64,000 bases of DNA from Sphingomonas sp. NFR04 (GTDB taxonomy: Bacteria; Pseudomonadota; Alphaproteobacteria; Sphingomonadales; Sphingomonadaceae): NCBI RefSeq assembly GCF_900114095.1, contig NZ_FORV01000002.1, positions 186,001 to 250,000 of the forward strand. The letters are read 5' to 3'. The stretch's first letter is position 1; each line of letters begins with the position of its first letter. Shown here piece by piece: positions 1-9,144 of this stretch. Under the pieces are notes generated by a model that worked only from the letters and a program-made list of their open reading frames with translations, was not told the origin of the DNA and did not search any database. The translations under genes and the position numbers were made by a program.

Positions 1-824
1 TCGACGTCACCCTGCGCGTCTCCGGCCTGTTCCGCGATGCCTTTCCGACCCTGCCGCAGCTGTTCGGCCAAGCGGTCCGGGCGCTGGCGGCGCGTGACGA
101 AGCACCGGAGTGGAATCCGTTCGCCGGCAAGGATGCTGGCGCGCGCGTCTATGGTCCCCGCCCTGGCAGCTACGGGCTCGGCTTGGGCGATGCGGCGGAA
201 ACTTATACCGAGGAGGCGCGGCACGCGGCGGGCGAGGCATGGCTCGCCGCATCGGATCATGCCTTCGACGGCCGCGAGGCGGTGGCCGATCCCGAGGGAT
301 TGCGCGCGAGGTTGGCCGGTGCGGATGCGTTCGTCCATCTGCAGGATCTGCCCGAGACGGACCTGCTGCTCGCCGCCGATTACGCCGCGCACGAAGCCGG
401 CTTCGCCGCCGCCAAGGCCCTCAGCGGCGGGTCGACGGCACTCTATCACTTGGACGCCCGCGATGCCGCGCGCCCGGTCGCCCGGCCGCTGACCGAAGAG
501 ATCGCCCGCGTCGTCCGATCACGCGCGGCTAATCCGGGGTGGATCGCCGGCATGCGCCGCCACGGCTTCCGCGGCGCGGCCGAGATTGCGGCGACACTCG
601 ATCATCTCGGCACCTTCGCGCATCTGGCGAACGCGGTGCCGCCGCAGCTCTTCGATCTGTACCACGACGCGACGCTGGGCGACGCCGAGGTGCGCGACTT
701 CCTGGCCCGCGAGAACCCGGCGGCCTTGGCCGCCATGGAGGCGCGCTTCGCGGCGCTGCATGCGGCAGGGCTCTGGCAGACGCGCCGTAACTCGATCCTG
801 GCCGGCCTCGGAGGTGCGGCATGA
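1..824 (+). CDS. cobN: Cobaltochelatase subunit CobN, C-terminal part
   Basis: The gene enters from the left edge; the frame starting at base 3 is open and gives the last 273 residues. The first visible residues, DVTLRVSGLFRDAFP, match the conserved C-terminal region of CobN. CobN is the large subunit of the aerobic CobNST cobaltochelatase, which uses ATP to insert Co2+ into hydrogenobyrinic acid a,c-diamide in the cytoplasm. The stop codon overlaps the cobG start by 4 bp (ATGA), so the two are probably translationally coupled. The start and most of the protein lie outside the window. The call is firm because of the motif and because a complete aerobic cob operon follows. Confidence 0.93.
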   Translation, partial: DVTLRVSGLFRDAFPTLPQLFGQAVRALAARDEAPEWNPFAGKDAGARVYGPRPGSYGLGLGDAAETYTEEARHAAGEAWLAASDHAFDGREAVADPEGLRARLAGADAFVHLQDLPETDLLLAADYAAHEAGFAAAKALSGGSTALYHLDARDAARPVARPLTEEIARVVRSRAANPGWIAGMRRHGFRGAAEIAATLDHLGTFAHLANAVPPQLFDLYHDATLGDAEVRDFLARENPAALAAMEARFAALHAAGLWQTRRNSILAGLGGAA

Positions 825-1945
825 GCGACTTCCAGGTGCGCGGCTGGTGCCCGGACGCATGGCGGCCGATGGCGTCGGGAGACGGCCTGCTGGTACGTGT
901 GAAGCCGCGGCTTGCCCGGCTGACGCGCGCGCAACTGCTCGGCCTTTGCGATGCCGCGCTGGCGCAGGGCAACGGCCTGATCGACCTGACCAGCCGCAGC
1001 AATCTGCAGGTCCGCGGCGTTGGCGAAGCTGGTTGGCGGAAGCTGGTCGATCGACTGATCGCGCTGGAGCTCGTCGATCCCGATGCGGAAGCGGAGAAGC
1101 GCCGCAACCTGCTGGTCGCACCCGATTGGCAGCCAGGCGACGACACCCAACGCATCGCAGGCGATCTGCTCGCGATGATCGACGCGCTGCCGAGCCTGCC
1201 AGGCAAGATGGGCTTCGTGATCGACGCCGGGCCCCAGCCGCTGCTGGCCAATGCACCGGGCGATTTCAGGATCGAGCGAGACGCCGGGGGGCAGCTGATC
1301 CTCCGCGCCGACGGCCGCGCGAACGGAGCACCCATGGCCACCGGGGACGAGGCCGCCGCGCTCGTCCGGCTGGCGCATTGGTTCGTCGAGACCGGCGGCG
1401 CCAGCGCCGGTCGCATGGCGCGCCACGCCGCGCCGCTGCCGGACTGGGCAGCCGGGCGTGTCGCTCCCGCTGCGCCCGCCGGGCCGATCGCGCCGGGCCC
1501 GCACCCGCTCGGCACCGCCCTGGCAGTCCCGTTCGGGCAACTCGACGCCGCAGCACTGGCGGACGCGATTGTCGAGGATGTCGCGGGGGTCCGGATCACG
1601 CCGTGGCGCACGATCCTTGCCGAAGGTGCCTGGCTCGACGCGGCCGGCCTGATCGTCGATCCGGCCGATCCGCTGCTGCGCGCCGACGCCTGTGTCGGCG
1701 CGCCTGCCTGTCCGCAGGCCAGCGTCGAGACGCGAACACTGGCGCGCCAGCTCGCGCCGCTGGTCTCTGGGCGCCTCCACATCTCGGGCTGCGCGAAGGG
1801 CTGTGCGCGGGCCGTCGCCGCCGACGTGGTCGTGACGGGGCGGGAGGGCCGGTTCGATCTGGCCTTCGACGCTCGTGCCGGCGCCCCGCCGACCCGAACC
1901 GGGCTCACGCCCGACGCGCTGCTTGCTCTTTTCGGAACCGATTGA
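821..1945 (+). CDS. cobG: Precorrin-3B synthase CobG
   Basis: 374 residues. CobG is the monooxygenase that makes precorrin-3B from precorrin-3A and O2; it belongs to the nitrite/sulfite reductase fold with a 4Fe-4S centre. The expected cluster ligands are visible as C291-x5-C297 and C324-x3-C328 (CVGAPACPQ and SGCAKGCAR). An N-terminal ferredoxin-like half-repeat is seen near residues 18-70, including the SRSNLQVRG stretch typical of the family. Start ATG overlaps the cobN stop by 4 bp and the stop overlaps the cobH start (TGATG). O2-dependent CobG marks this as the aerobic B12 route. Confidence 0.95.
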   Translation: MSDFQVRGWCPDAWRPMASGDGLLVRVKPRLARLTRAQLLGLCDAALAQGNGLIDLTSRSNLQVRGVGEAGWRKLVDRLIALELVDPDAEAEKRRNLLVAPDWQPGDDTQRIAGDLLAMIDALPSLPGKMGFVIDAGPQPLLANAPGDFRIERDAGGQLILRADGRANGAPMATGDEAAALVRLAHWFVETGGASAGRMARHAAPLPDWAAGRVAPAAPAGPIAPGPHPLGTALAVPFGQLDAAALADAIVEDVAGVRITPWRTILAEGAWLDAAGLIVDPADPLLRADACVGAPACPQASVETRTLARQLAPLVSGRLHISGCAKGCARAVAADVVVTGREGRFDLAFDARAGAPPTRTGLTPDALLALFGTD

Positions 1946-2574
1946 TGCCGTACCGCTACGAAACCGATGGCGCCGCCATCTACCGACGGTCCTTCGCGAC
2001 GATCCGCGCCGAGGCCGATCTCGCCCGCTTCTCGCCCGAGGAGGAGCCCGTCGCGGTGCGCATGATCCACGCGGCCGGAATGGTCGAGCTGGCGCCCCAT
2101 ATCCGCTTCTCGCCGGGCTTCGGACAGGCGGCCCGGACGGCACTGGCCGAGGGCGCGCCGATCCTGTGCGATGCACGGATGGTGTCCGAGGGGATCACGC
2201 GCGCGCGGCTGCCTGCGGACAATCACGTCCTCTGCACGCTGCATGACCCGCAGGTGCCGGCGCTCGCCAGGGACATGGCGAACACGCGCTCGGCGGCGGC
2301 GCTGGAGCTCTGGCGGCCGCATCTGGCCGGGGCGGTGGTGGCGATCGGCAATGCGCCGACGGCGCTGTTCCATCTGCTCAACATGCTCGAGGACCCGGCA
2401 TGTCCGCGCCCGGCCGCGATCATCGGCTGCCCGGTGGGGTTCGTCGGCGCGGTGGAGTCGAAGGCGGCGCTGTGGGCCGCCGCGCCGGTGCCCTGCTGCA
2501 TCGTCGAGGGGCGGCTGGGCGGCAGCGCGATCACCGTCGCCGCGGTCAACGCAGTGGCGAGCCGCGCCGAATGA
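1945..2574 (+). CDS. cobH: Precorrin-8X methylmutase CobH
   Basis: 209 residues, normal length for CobH/CbiC. The enzyme moves the C11 methyl group to C12, converting precorrin-8X to hydrogenobyrinic acid. The likely catalytic histidine is H42 in the conserved VRMIHAAGM stretch, equivalent to the active-site His of the family. The C-terminal GCPVGFVGAVESK segment is also characteristic. The start ATG at 1945 shares its first base with the cobG stop (TGATG) and the end overlaps cobI by 4 bp. Lengthening the frame upstream gives no CobH-like sequence, so this start is preferred. Confidence 0.95.
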   Translation: MPYRYETDGAAIYRRSFATIRAEADLARFSPEEEPVAVRMIHAAGMVELAPHIRFSPGFGQAARTALAEGAPILCDARMVSEGITRARLPADNHVLCTLHDPQVPALARDMANTRSAAALELWRPHLAGAVVAIGNAPTALFHLLNMLEDPACPRPAAIIGCPVGFVGAVESKAALWAAAPVPCCIVEGRLGGSAITVAAVNAVASRAE

Positions 2575-3296
2575 GCCTCGGCACCATTCACGGCGTGGGC
2601 CTTGGTCCCGGCGCGCCCGACCTGCTGAGCGTCCGCGCTGACCGGCTGGTGCGCGGTGCGCGGCATGTCGCCTACTTCCGCAAGGCAGGTCGGCCGGGCC
2701 AGGCGCGACGGATCGCGGAGGGCATGCTTCGGGCCGACGCGATCGAGCTGCCGATGGAATATCCGGTGACGACCGAGATCCCGGTCAGCGACCCGCGCTA
2801 CAATGCCTGCCTGTCCGCCTTTTACACCGAATGCACCGAGCGGCTGCTGGCGCTCTCCCGTGCCGGCGAGGACGTGGTGGTGCTGTGCGAGGGTGACCCC
2901 TTTTTCTACGGCTCGTTCATGCACCTCCATTCGCGGCTGTCGGGACATGTGCCGGTGGCGGTGGTGCCGGGCATCACCGGCATGGCGGGGGCATGGAACG
3001 CGACCGGCCAGCCGATCACCTGGGGCGACGATGTGCTGACCATCGCGATGGCGACGCTGCCCGAGGAGGAACTCGTCCGCCGCATCCGCGACACCGATGC
3101 GCTGGTGGTGATGAAGATCGGGCGTAATCTGGCCAAGCTGCGCAGCGCCGTCGCCGCCGCAGGTCGCGAGGCGGAGGCGTGGCTCGTCGAGCACGCCGCG
3201 ATGCCCGAGCAGCGGGTGACCCCGCTCGCCGAGGCGACCAGCGTCACGCCCTATTTCTCGATCCTGCTGATCCATGGCCGGGGGCGCCGCCCATGA
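2571..3296 (+). CDS. cobI: Precorrin-2 C20-methyltransferase CobI
   Basis: 241 residues. SAM-dependent tetrapyrrole methyltransferase that methylates precorrin-2 at C20 to give precorrin-3A. Family motifs are the N-terminal GVGLGPG loop at residues 8-14, the YFRKAGRPGQAR segment and the CEGDPFFYGSF motif in the middle, with VVPGITG following. The start ATG at 2571 lies in an ATGA overlap with the end of cobH; the open frame continues upstream inside cobH but without family similarity. The end overlaps cobJ by 4 bp. Confidence 0.95.
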   Translation: MSLGTIHGVGLGPGAPDLLSVRADRLVRGARHVAYFRKAGRPGQARRIAEGMLRADAIELPMEYPVTTEIPVSDPRYNACLSAFYTECTERLLALSRAGEDVVVLCEGDPFFYGSFMHLHSRLSGHVPVAVVPGITGMAGAWNATGQPITWGDDVLTIAMATLPEEELVRRIRDTDALVVMKIGRNLAKLRSAVAAAGREAEAWLVEHAAMPEQRVTPLAEATSVTPYFSILLIHGRGRRP

Positions 3297-4051
3297 GCGG
3301 CTGGCTGGCCATCGCCGGGCTGGGGCCGGGGGACGAAGCGCTGGTGACGCCCGAGGTCACGGCCGCGCTGGCCGAGGCGACCGACGTCATCGGCTATATC
3401 CCCTATGTCGCGCGGGTGGTGCCGCGCGCGGGGCTGACGCTGCACGCTTCGGACAACCGGGTAGAGCTCGACCGTGCGGCGCTCGCGCTCGATCTTGCGG
3501 CGCAGGGGCGACGCGTGGTGGTCGTGTCGTCGGGCGATCCCGGCGTGTTCGCGATGGCGGCGGCAGTGTTCGAGGCGCTCGAAGCCGGGCCGCAGGCATG
3601 GCGCGCGCTGGACATCCGCGTGCTGCCGGGGATCACCGCGATGCTCGCGGCGAGCGCGCGGGCGGGGGCGCCGCTCGGGCACGACTTCTGCGCGATCAAC
3701 CTCTCGGACAACCTCAAGCCCTGGGCGCTAATCGAGAAGCGGCTGCGGCTCGCCGCCGAGGCCGATTTTGCGATGGCCTTCTACAATCCGCGGTCCAAGG
3801 CCCGGCCGCACGGCTTTGCGCGGGTGCTGGCGCTGCTGCTGGACGTCTGCGGGCCGGATCGCCCGATCCTGTTCGCGCGGGCTGTCTCGACCCCGGAGGA
3901 AGACCTGCGGATCGTGTCACTCGGCGAGGCGACCCCCGATATGGCCGACATGCGCACCATGGTGATCCTGGGATCGAGCCAGACGCGCTGGATCGAGGGG
4001 GCCGCGCGGCCGATCCTCTACACCCCGCGCTCGGTGGGAGCGGGCGCATGA
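3293..4051 (+). CDS. cobJ: Precorrin-3B C17-methyltransferase CobJ
   Basis: 252 residues. Ring-contraction enzyme: methylates C17 of precorrin-3B while the macrocycle contracts, giving precorrin-4. The tetrapyrrole methylase fold is shown by AGLGPGDEALVTPEV at the N-terminus, VIGYIPYVARV, SSGDPGVFAMA and VLPGITAMLAA, and by AFYNPRSKARP further on, which is typical of CobJ/CbiH. The length is that of a stand-alone CobJ, not a CobIJ or CobGJ fusion. The start overlaps cobI by 4 bp. The last 34 bp overlap the 3' end of cobK on the other strand. Confidence 0.95.
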   Translation: MSGWLAIAGLGPGDEALVTPEVTAALAEATDVIGYIPYVARVVPRAGLTLHASDNRVELDRAALALDLAAQGRRVVVVSSGDPGVFAMAAAVFEALEAGPQAWRALDIRVLPGITAMLAASARAGAPLGHDFCAINLSDNLKPWALIEKRLRLAAEADFAMAFYNPRSKARPHGFARVLALLLDVCGPDRPILFARAVSTPEEDLRIVSLGEATPDMADMRTMVILGSSQTRWIEGAARPILYTPRSVGAGA

Positions 4052-4776
4052 TCCAGCCATTCCAGCACGGCCGCCGGATCGGTGACCTCGGCGCGAGGCG
4101 GCAGCGCGGGGCGGTCGATCATCAGCACCGGGATGCCGAGCGCACGGGCCGCGACCAGCTTCGCCTCGGCGCCACGGCCGCCGGCATTCTTGCAGACGAC
4201 CAGATCGATGCGGTGCGCTTCCATCAACGCACGGTCGCCTTCGGGGGTGAAGGGGCCGCGATCGACGATCAGCGCATGATCGGGGAGCGGGGGCGGTGCC
4301 ATCGGCGCATCGACGAAGCGCAGGACATAATGGTGCTGCGGCATCGCCGCGAAGTCGGCGACATGCATCCGGCCGAGCGCCAGCAGGATGCGGCGCGGCG
4401 CACCGGCGAGCGCAGCCACGGCGCCTTCGATATCGGCGACCCGCGTCCATCGGTCGCCCGGAACCGGCATCCAGGCGGGGCGGGTGAGGGCGAGCAGCGG
4501 GACGCCCGCCAACTGCGCCGCCGCGACCGCGTTGGCGCTCATCGTCGCCGCGAAGGGATGGGTGGCGTCGACCAGATGCGTCACGCGCGCCTCGCGCAGA
4601 TACGCGGCCAATCCGTCCACGCCGCCGAAACCGCCCACTCGCACCGGGATCGGCTGCGCACGCGGCGCCTCGGTGCGCCCAGCATAGCTCAGCGCTGCCG
4701 TCACGCCGCGTTGCGCCAGCAACCGCGCGAGCGCACTCGCTTCGGTGGTACCGCCCAGCAGCAGGATGTTCGGCAT
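4018..4776 (-). CDS. cobK: Precorrin-6A reductase CobK
   Basis: 252 residues on the minus strand. CobK reduces precorrin-6A to precorrin-6B (the dihydro form) with NADPH. The nucleotide-binding LLLGGTTEA loop near residue 5, HLVDATHPFA in the middle and VCKNAGGRGAEAK near the C-terminus are typical of CobK/CbiJ. It is the only cob gene here on this strand. Its start codon (complement of CAT, 4774-4776) overlaps the cobL ATG (4775-4777), and its 3' end overlaps the cobJ tail. It therefore needs a promoter inside cobL, or antisense transcription from farther downstream. An upstream extension of the frame into cobL is a shadow. Confidence 0.93.
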   Translation of the reverse strand: MPNILLLGGTTEASALARLLAQRGVTAALSYAGRTEAPRAQPIPVRVGGFGGVDGLAAYLREARVTHLVDATHPFAATMSANAVAAAQLAGVPLLALTRPAWMPVPGDRWTRVADIEGAVAALAGAPRRILLALGRMHVADFAAMPQHHYVLRFVDAPMAPPPLPDHALIVDRGPFTPEGDRALMEAHRIDLVVCKNAGGRGAEAKLVAARALGIPVLMIDRPALPPRAEVTDPAAVLEWLDHAPAPTERGV

Positions 4777-5971
4777 GGCTGATCTTCCCTGGCTCACCAT
4801 CATCGGACTTGGGGAGGATGGTGCGGACGGTCTTTCCGCCGCCGCCCGCGCGGCGCTGGAAACCGCCGAGCTGGTCCTGGGCGCCGCCCGCCACCTCTCG
4901 TTGCTGCCGCGGCTTAGGTGCGAAGCGCGCGCGTGGCCAGTGCCCTTTGCCGACGGCGTGCCCCTGCTCCTCGCCGAGCGCGGTCGCCGGGTGGTGCTGC
5001 TCGCCTCGGGCGACCCCTTCTGGTTCGGCGCGGGGACCAGCGTCACCCGGCATCTCGCCCGCGAGGAATGGACCGCGCACCCGGCGCCGTCCAGCTTTGC
5101 GCTGGCGGCATCGCGGCTGGGATGGGCGCTGCAGGATACCACGTGCCTCGGGCTGCACGCTGCGCCGTTCAGCCAGCTTCGACCGCATCTCGCGCCCGGT
5201 CGGCACCTGGTGGCGACGGTTCGGGACGGCGCGGCGGCGGCGGGGCTGGCGGCCTATCTGACCGGGGAGGGGTTCGGCGCCTCGATGCTGCATGTGCTCG
5301 AGGCGCTTGGCGGCGCGCGGGAGCGGGTCCGCTCGGTACGCGTAGATGCGCTCGCCTGGGAGGATATCGCGCACCCCGTGATGGTCGGTATGGAACCGGC
5401 GGGCGAGGGGGCGGTGCTGCCGCTCGCAAGCGGACGGCCCGATGGCTGGTTCGAATCCGACGGTCAGCTCACCAAGCAGCCGGTGCGGGCGCTGACCCTG
5501 TCCGCGCTTGCGCCGCGCGCGGGGGATCTGCTGTGGGATATCGGCGCGGGCTCGGGATCGATCGGGATCGAGTGGCTGCTCGCGCATCCCGCCAATCGGG
5601 CGATCGCGATCGAAGCCGATCCGGTGCGTGCCGAGCGCGCACGGGTCAACGCCGCACGGCTCGGGGTGGATCGCCTGGCCGTGTTGCTGGGCCGCGCGCC
5701 GGCCGTACTGCCGGAGGGCGTTCCCGATGCAGTGTTCATCGGCGGCGGCCTTTCGCAGGCGTTGCTGGAAGCGCTCTGGGCACGCGTGCCCGCCGGCACC
5801 CGCCTGGTCGCGAATGCGGTGACGCTTGAGTCCGAGGCGCTGCTCGCCCGGTGGCACGGCGCCGAGGGCGGGAGCCTGCTCCGGATCGAGCTGGCCGATG
5901 CGGTGCCGCTCGGCAGCCGCCATGGCTGGCGCGCACGCTATCCGGTGGTGCAGTGGAGCGTCACGCGATGA
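4775..5971 (+). CDS. cobL: Precorrin-6Y C5,15-methyltransferase (decarboxylating) CobL
   Basis: 398 residues, a two-domain enzyme. The N-terminal part (about 1-205) is a tetrapyrrole methylase with IIGLGEDG at residues 9-16 and [13 protein letters not shown] near 75-87 (CbiE-like). The C-terminal part (about 225-398) is a Rossmann methyltransferase with SAM motif [10 protein letters not shown] at 254-262 (CbiT-like). Together they methylate C5 and C15 and decarboxylate the C12 acetate side chain of precorrin-6B, giving precorrin-8. I chose the start at MADLPWLTI because residues upstream do not resemble the family. The ATG shares the CATG palindrome with the cobK start. The end overlaps cobE by 4 bp. 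Confidence 0.94.
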   Translation: MADLPWLTIIGLGEDGADGLSAAARAALETAELVLGAARHLSLLPRLRCEARAWPVPFADGVPLLLAERGRRVVLLASGDPFWFGAGTSVTRHLAREEWTAHPAPSSFALAASRLGWALQDTTCLGLHAAPFSQLRPHLAPGRHLVATVRDGAAAAGLAAYLTGEGFGASMLHVLEALGGARERVRSVRVDALAWEDIAHPVMVGMEPAGEGAVLPLASGRPDGWFESDGQLTKQPVRALTLSALAPRAGDLLWDIGAGSGSIGIEWLLAHPANRAIAIEADPVRAERARVNAARLGVDRLAVLLGRAPAVLPEGVPDAVFIGGGLSQALLEALWARVPAGTRLVANAVTLESEALLARWHGAEGGSLLRIELADAVPLGSRHGWRARYPVVQWSVTR

Positions 5972-6315
5972 TCGTCGCTGGCTTCGGCTATCGCAGCGGC
6001 GCCACCGCGGCATCGTTGCGCGCTGCGCTCGCGCTGGCGCAGGCCGGTGCGCCGCCCGTCACCCACGTCGCGACGTTGACCGAGAAGCTGCCGCTGCTGG
6101 CGGCACTCGGCCTGCCTGCCATCGCCGTCGAGGCGGTGGCTGGCATCGCCACGCCGACCCGCTCCGCGGCCAGTCTCGCCGCCCACGGCACCGGCAGCGT
6201 CGCCGAGGCCGCTGCGCTCGCCGCCGCCGGACCGGGCGCCCGCCTGCTCGTCTCCCGCCAGATTTCCCCCGACCGCATGGCGACCTGCGCCATCGCCGAA
6301 GGAGCCCCCGCATGA
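5968..6315 (+). CDS. cobE: Cobalamin biosynthesis protein CobE (CbiG C-terminal-like)
   Basis: 115 residues. CobE corresponds to the C-terminal domain of CbiG. In aerobic bacteria it is a small conserved protein of the operon whose exact step is not settled. Visible family features are the N-terminal [11 protein letters not shown] segment, a [13 protein letters not shown] stretch, and an alanine/glycine-rich C-terminal half with [11 protein letters not shown]. The ATG at 5968 overlaps the cobL stop by 4 bp, and the stop overlaps the cobM start by 4 bp. The context cobL-cobE-cobM supports the call. Confidence 0.88.
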   Translation: MIVAGFGYRSGATAASLRAALALAQAGAPPVTHVATLTEKLPLLAALGLPAIAVEAVAGIATPTRSAASLAAHGTGSVAEAAALAAAGPGARLLVSRQISPDRMATCAIAEGAPA

Positions 6316-7097
6316 CCGTCCATTTCATCGGCGCCGGCCCCGGCGCACCCGACCTGCTCACCCTGCGCGGCCGCGACCTGATCGCGGCGAGCCCGGTATG
6401 CCTCTATGCCGGATCACTGATCCCGGAGGCGATCCTCGCACATTGCCCGCCGGGCGCGCGGATCGTGAACACCGCGCCGATGGACCTCGATGCGATCCTG
6501 GCGGAGATCGTCGCCGCCCATGCCGTCGGCCAAGATATCGCTCGGCTGCATTCGGGCGACCTGTCGGTATGGTCGGCGATGGGCGAGCAGCTGCGCCGGC
6601 TGCGCGCGCTTGGCATTCCGTTCACGGTTACTCCCGGTGTGCCGGCCTTCGCCGCCGCCGCCGCCGCGCTGGAGGCGGAGCTGACCTTGCCCGAGCTCGG
6701 CCAGTCGCTGGTCCTCACGCGCACGCCCGGCCGCGCCAGCCGCATGCCGCCGCGCGAGAGCCTGACCAACTTCGCCGCTACGGGCGCGACGCTGGCGATC
6801 CATCTGTCGATCCACAATCTCGCGACGCTCGTCGCCGACCTGCTGCCCGCCTATGGCGCGGACTGCCCGGTCGCAGTGGTGTGGCGGGCGAGTTGGCCCG
6901 ACGAGCGGATCGTGCGGGCGACGCTGGCGACGATAGAAACGGCGGTGGCCGGAACCATGGAGCGTACCGCGCTGATCCTGGTCGGCACGGTGCTGGCTGC
7001 GGAGAACTTCGCCGAGAGCAGCCTCTACGCCGCCGGCTATGACCGCCGCTTCCGGCCGCAGGACGCGTCGTCGCCGTTCGCAGGCAGCGGCGAATGA
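6312..7097 (+). CDS. cobM: Precorrin-4 C11-methyltransferase CobM
   Basis: 261 residues. SAM-dependent methylation of precorrin-4 at C11 to precorrin-5. Motifs are [16 protein letters not shown] at the N-terminus, [27 protein letters not shown] (the CobM/CbiF form of the GDP motif), VTPGVPAF, and the R-rich [12 protein letters not shown] loop. ATG 6312 sits in an ATGA overlap with cobE, and the stop overlaps cobB by 4 bp. The open frame upstream into cobL/cobE is a shadow. Confidence 0.95.
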   Translation: MTVHFIGAGPGAPDLLTLRGRDLIAASPVCLYAGSLIPEAILAHCPPGARIVNTAPMDLDAILAEIVAAHAVGQDIARLHSGDLSVWSAMGEQLRRLRALGIPFTVTPGVPAFAAAAAALEAELTLPELGQSLVLTRTPGRASRMPPRESLTNFAATGATLAIHLSIHNLATLVADLLPAYGADCPVAVVWRASWPDERIVRATLATIETAVAGTMERTALILVGTVLAAENFAESSLYAAGYDRRFRPQDASSPFAGSGE

Positions 7098-8410
7098 GCG
7101 TGCCCGGCCTGATCATCGCGGCGCCCGCTTCGGGCACCGGCAAGACGACCGTGATGCTGGGCCTGCTCCGCGCGCTGCGCGAGGCGGGCGTCGCCGTCAC
7201 GCCATTCAAGAACGGGCCGGACTATATCGACCCGGCCTTCCACCGCGTGGCGAGCGGCCGCGCGTCGTACAATCTCGACAGCTGGTCGATGGACGCCGGC
7301 CTGCTCGACGGGCTCGCCGGCGAAACCGGCCAGAGCGACCTGGTGCTTGCCGAAGGCTCGATGGGGTTGTTCGACGGGGTGGCGCGGGCAGGTGCCAGCG
7401 GCACGGGCGCCACCGCCGATCTGGCACGGCGCTATGGCTGGCCGGTAGTGCTGGTGGTCGACGTCTCGGGACAGGCGCAGTCGGCGGCGGCGACCGCGCT
7501 GGGCTTTGCCCGGCTCGATCCGAGCGTTCCCTTCGGCGGGGTGATCCTCAACCGCGTCGCCAGCCCGCGCCACGAGCGACTGGTGCGGGCAGGGATGGAG
7601 ACTGCAGGCATTCCGGTGCTTGGCGCACTCCCGCGCCGTGCCGATCTGGCGCTGCCGGAGCGGCATCTGGGGCTGGTACAGGCCGTCGAGCATCCGCACC
7701 TCGACCGCACCATTGCCGACTATGCGGCGTTCCTCCGAGACCACGTCGATCTCGACGCCCTGCGCGCGGCCGCGGCAGCGACGGCACTGCACCGCGCAGA
7801 CGCGAGTGCGAAACTGCCAGCGCCGCCCGCCCAGCGCATCGCCATCGCGCAGGATGCGGCCTTCTCCTTCCTCTACCCGCACCTGCTCGAAGGCTGGCGC
7901 CGGGCCGGGGCCGAGATCCTGCCTTTCTCCCCGCTGGCCGATCAGGCGCCCCATGCCGCTGCGGACCTCGTCTGGCTCCCCGGCGGCTATCCCGAGCTCC
8001 ACGCCGCCACGATTTCGGCGGCTGAGACCTTCCTTTCCGGCCTGCGCGCGCATGCCGAGCAGCGCCCGGTGCACGGCGAGTGCGGCGGCTATATGGTGCT
8101 GGGCGAGGCGTTGGTCGACAAGGGCGGGGAGACCCACCGCATGGCGGGGCTGCTGGGCCTCGTCACCAGCCACGCCCAGCGGCGGATGCATCTCGGCTAT
8201 CGGCAGGCGACGCTCCTTGCGCCGGTTGCAGGCTTGCCCGCGGGTGCGCGACTGACTGGCCATGAGTTCCACTATTCGACGATCGTCTCGCAGACCGACG
8301 CACCGCTCGCCGATGTCGCCGATGCCGAGGGGAACGCCGTCCCAGAGACCGGGTCGGTGCGGGGCAACGCCACGGGCAGCTTCTTCCACCTGATCGCGGC
8401 GGCTGCATGA
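7094..8410 (+). CDS. cobB: Hydrogenobyrinate a,c-diamide synthase CobB
   Basis: 438 residues. Glutamine- and ATP-dependent amidation of the a and c carboxylates of hydrogenobyrinic acid. An N-terminal dethiobiotin-synthetase-like ATPase domain carries the P-loop ASGTGKTT at residues 12-19, with [10 protein letters not shown] and [11 protein letters not shown] following. The C-terminal class I glutamine amidotransferase-like domain carries the nucleophile C330 in [11 protein letters not shown]. Overlaps cobM and cobF by 4 bp each. This step prepares the substrate for CobNST, whose CobN is at the left edge. Confidence 0.95.
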   Translation: MSVPGLIIAAPASGTGKTTVMLGLLRALREAGVAVTPFKNGPDYIDPAFHRVASGRASYNLDSWSMDAGLLDGLAGETGQSDLVLAEGSMGLFDGVARAGASGTGATADLARRYGWPVVLVVDVSGQAQSAAATALGFARLDPSVPFGGVILNRVASPRHERLVRAGMETAGIPVLGALPRRADLALPERHLGLVQAVEHPHLDRTIADYAAFLRDHVDLDALRAAAAATALHRADASAKLPAPPAQRIAIAQDAAFSFLYPHLLEGWRRAGAEILPFSPLADQAPHAAADLVWLPGGYPELHAATISAAETFLSGLRAHAEQRPVHGECGGYMVLGEALVDKGGETHRMAGLLGLVTSHAQRRMHLGYRQATLLAPVAGLPAGARLTGHEFHYSTIVSQTDAPLADVADAEGNAVPETGSVRGNATGSFFHLIAAAA

Positions 8411-9144
8411 TCGCGCTCCAGCTGATCGGCATCGGCACCGGCAACCCGGCGCACCTGACTGGCGAGGCGATCGCCGCGCTCAACGGCGCCGACCTGATCC
8501 TCGTGCCCCGGAAGGATAATGCTCCCGATCTGGCCGATCTGCGCGCGGCGATCTGCGCCGCAGTTCTCACCCGACCCGTGCCGATCGTCGCGTTCGACAT
8601 GCCGGTGCGGGCAGGGCAGGACTATGTCCAGGCGGTCCATGCCTGGCACGACGCCATCGCCGACGCCTGGCGCGTGGCCATCGCTGCACATCTGCCGGGT
8701 GCAGGCAAGGTCGCGCTGCTGGTGTGGGGCGACCCGTCGCTCTACGACAGCACGCTGCGGATCGCCGCGCGGCTGCCGGACGTCACCGTTCGCGTGGTGC
8801 CCGGCATCACCAGCATCCAGGCGCTCACCGCCGCGCACGCCATCCCGCTCAACCCGCTCGCCGGCGCCGTGACGATCACCACCGGCCGCCTGTTGCGGAG
8901 CCATGGCTGGCCGCCCGAAGCCGACACGCTGGTCGTGATGCTCGACGGCGGCTGCGCGTTCCAGACGCTCGATCCGGCGGGCCTCATCATCTGGTGGGGT
9001 GCCTATCTCGGCATGCCCCAACAGGCGCTGGATTATGGGCCGCTTGGCCAAGCCGGGCCGCGCATCGCCGCCACCCGCGCCGAACTCCGCGCCCGCCATG
9101 GCTGGATCATGGACGTGTACCTCCTGCGAAAGGCCCCCCAATGA
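8407..9144 (+). CDS. cobF: Precorrin-6A synthase (deacetylating) CobF
   Basis: 245 residues. C1-methyltransferase of the aerobic pathway: methylates precorrin-5 and releases the extruded two-carbon unit as acetate, giving precorrin-6A. Motifs are LIGIGTGNPAHLT at the N-terminus, ADLILVPRKD, LLVWGDPSLYDSTLR and VVPGITSIQALTA. The presence of cobF with cobG and cobN rules out the anaerobic cbi route. ATG 8407 overlaps the cobB stop and the stop (9142-9144) overlaps the cobO start by 4 bp. Confidence 0.94.
   Translation: MIALQLIGIGTGNPAHLTGEAIAALNGADLILVPRKDNAPDLADLRAAICAAVLTRPVPIVAFDMPVRAGQDYVQAVHAWHDAIADAWRVAIAAHLPGAGKVALLVWGDPSLYDSTLRIAARLPDVTVRVVPGITSIQALTAAHAIPLNPLAGAVTITTGRLLRSHGWPPEADTLVVMLDGGCAFQTLDPAGLIIWWGAYLGMPQQALDYGPLGQAGPRIAATRAELRARHGWIMDVYLLRKAPQ

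Noticed and set aside
529..2373. Long minus-strand open frame opposite cobN-cobG-cobH
   Set aside because: Antisense shadow of three well-supported cob genes.
3917..6013. Long minus-strand open frame across cobJ, cobK and cobL
   Set aside because: Out of frame with cobK, with low-complexity composition and no motif; the real minus-strand gene is cobK.
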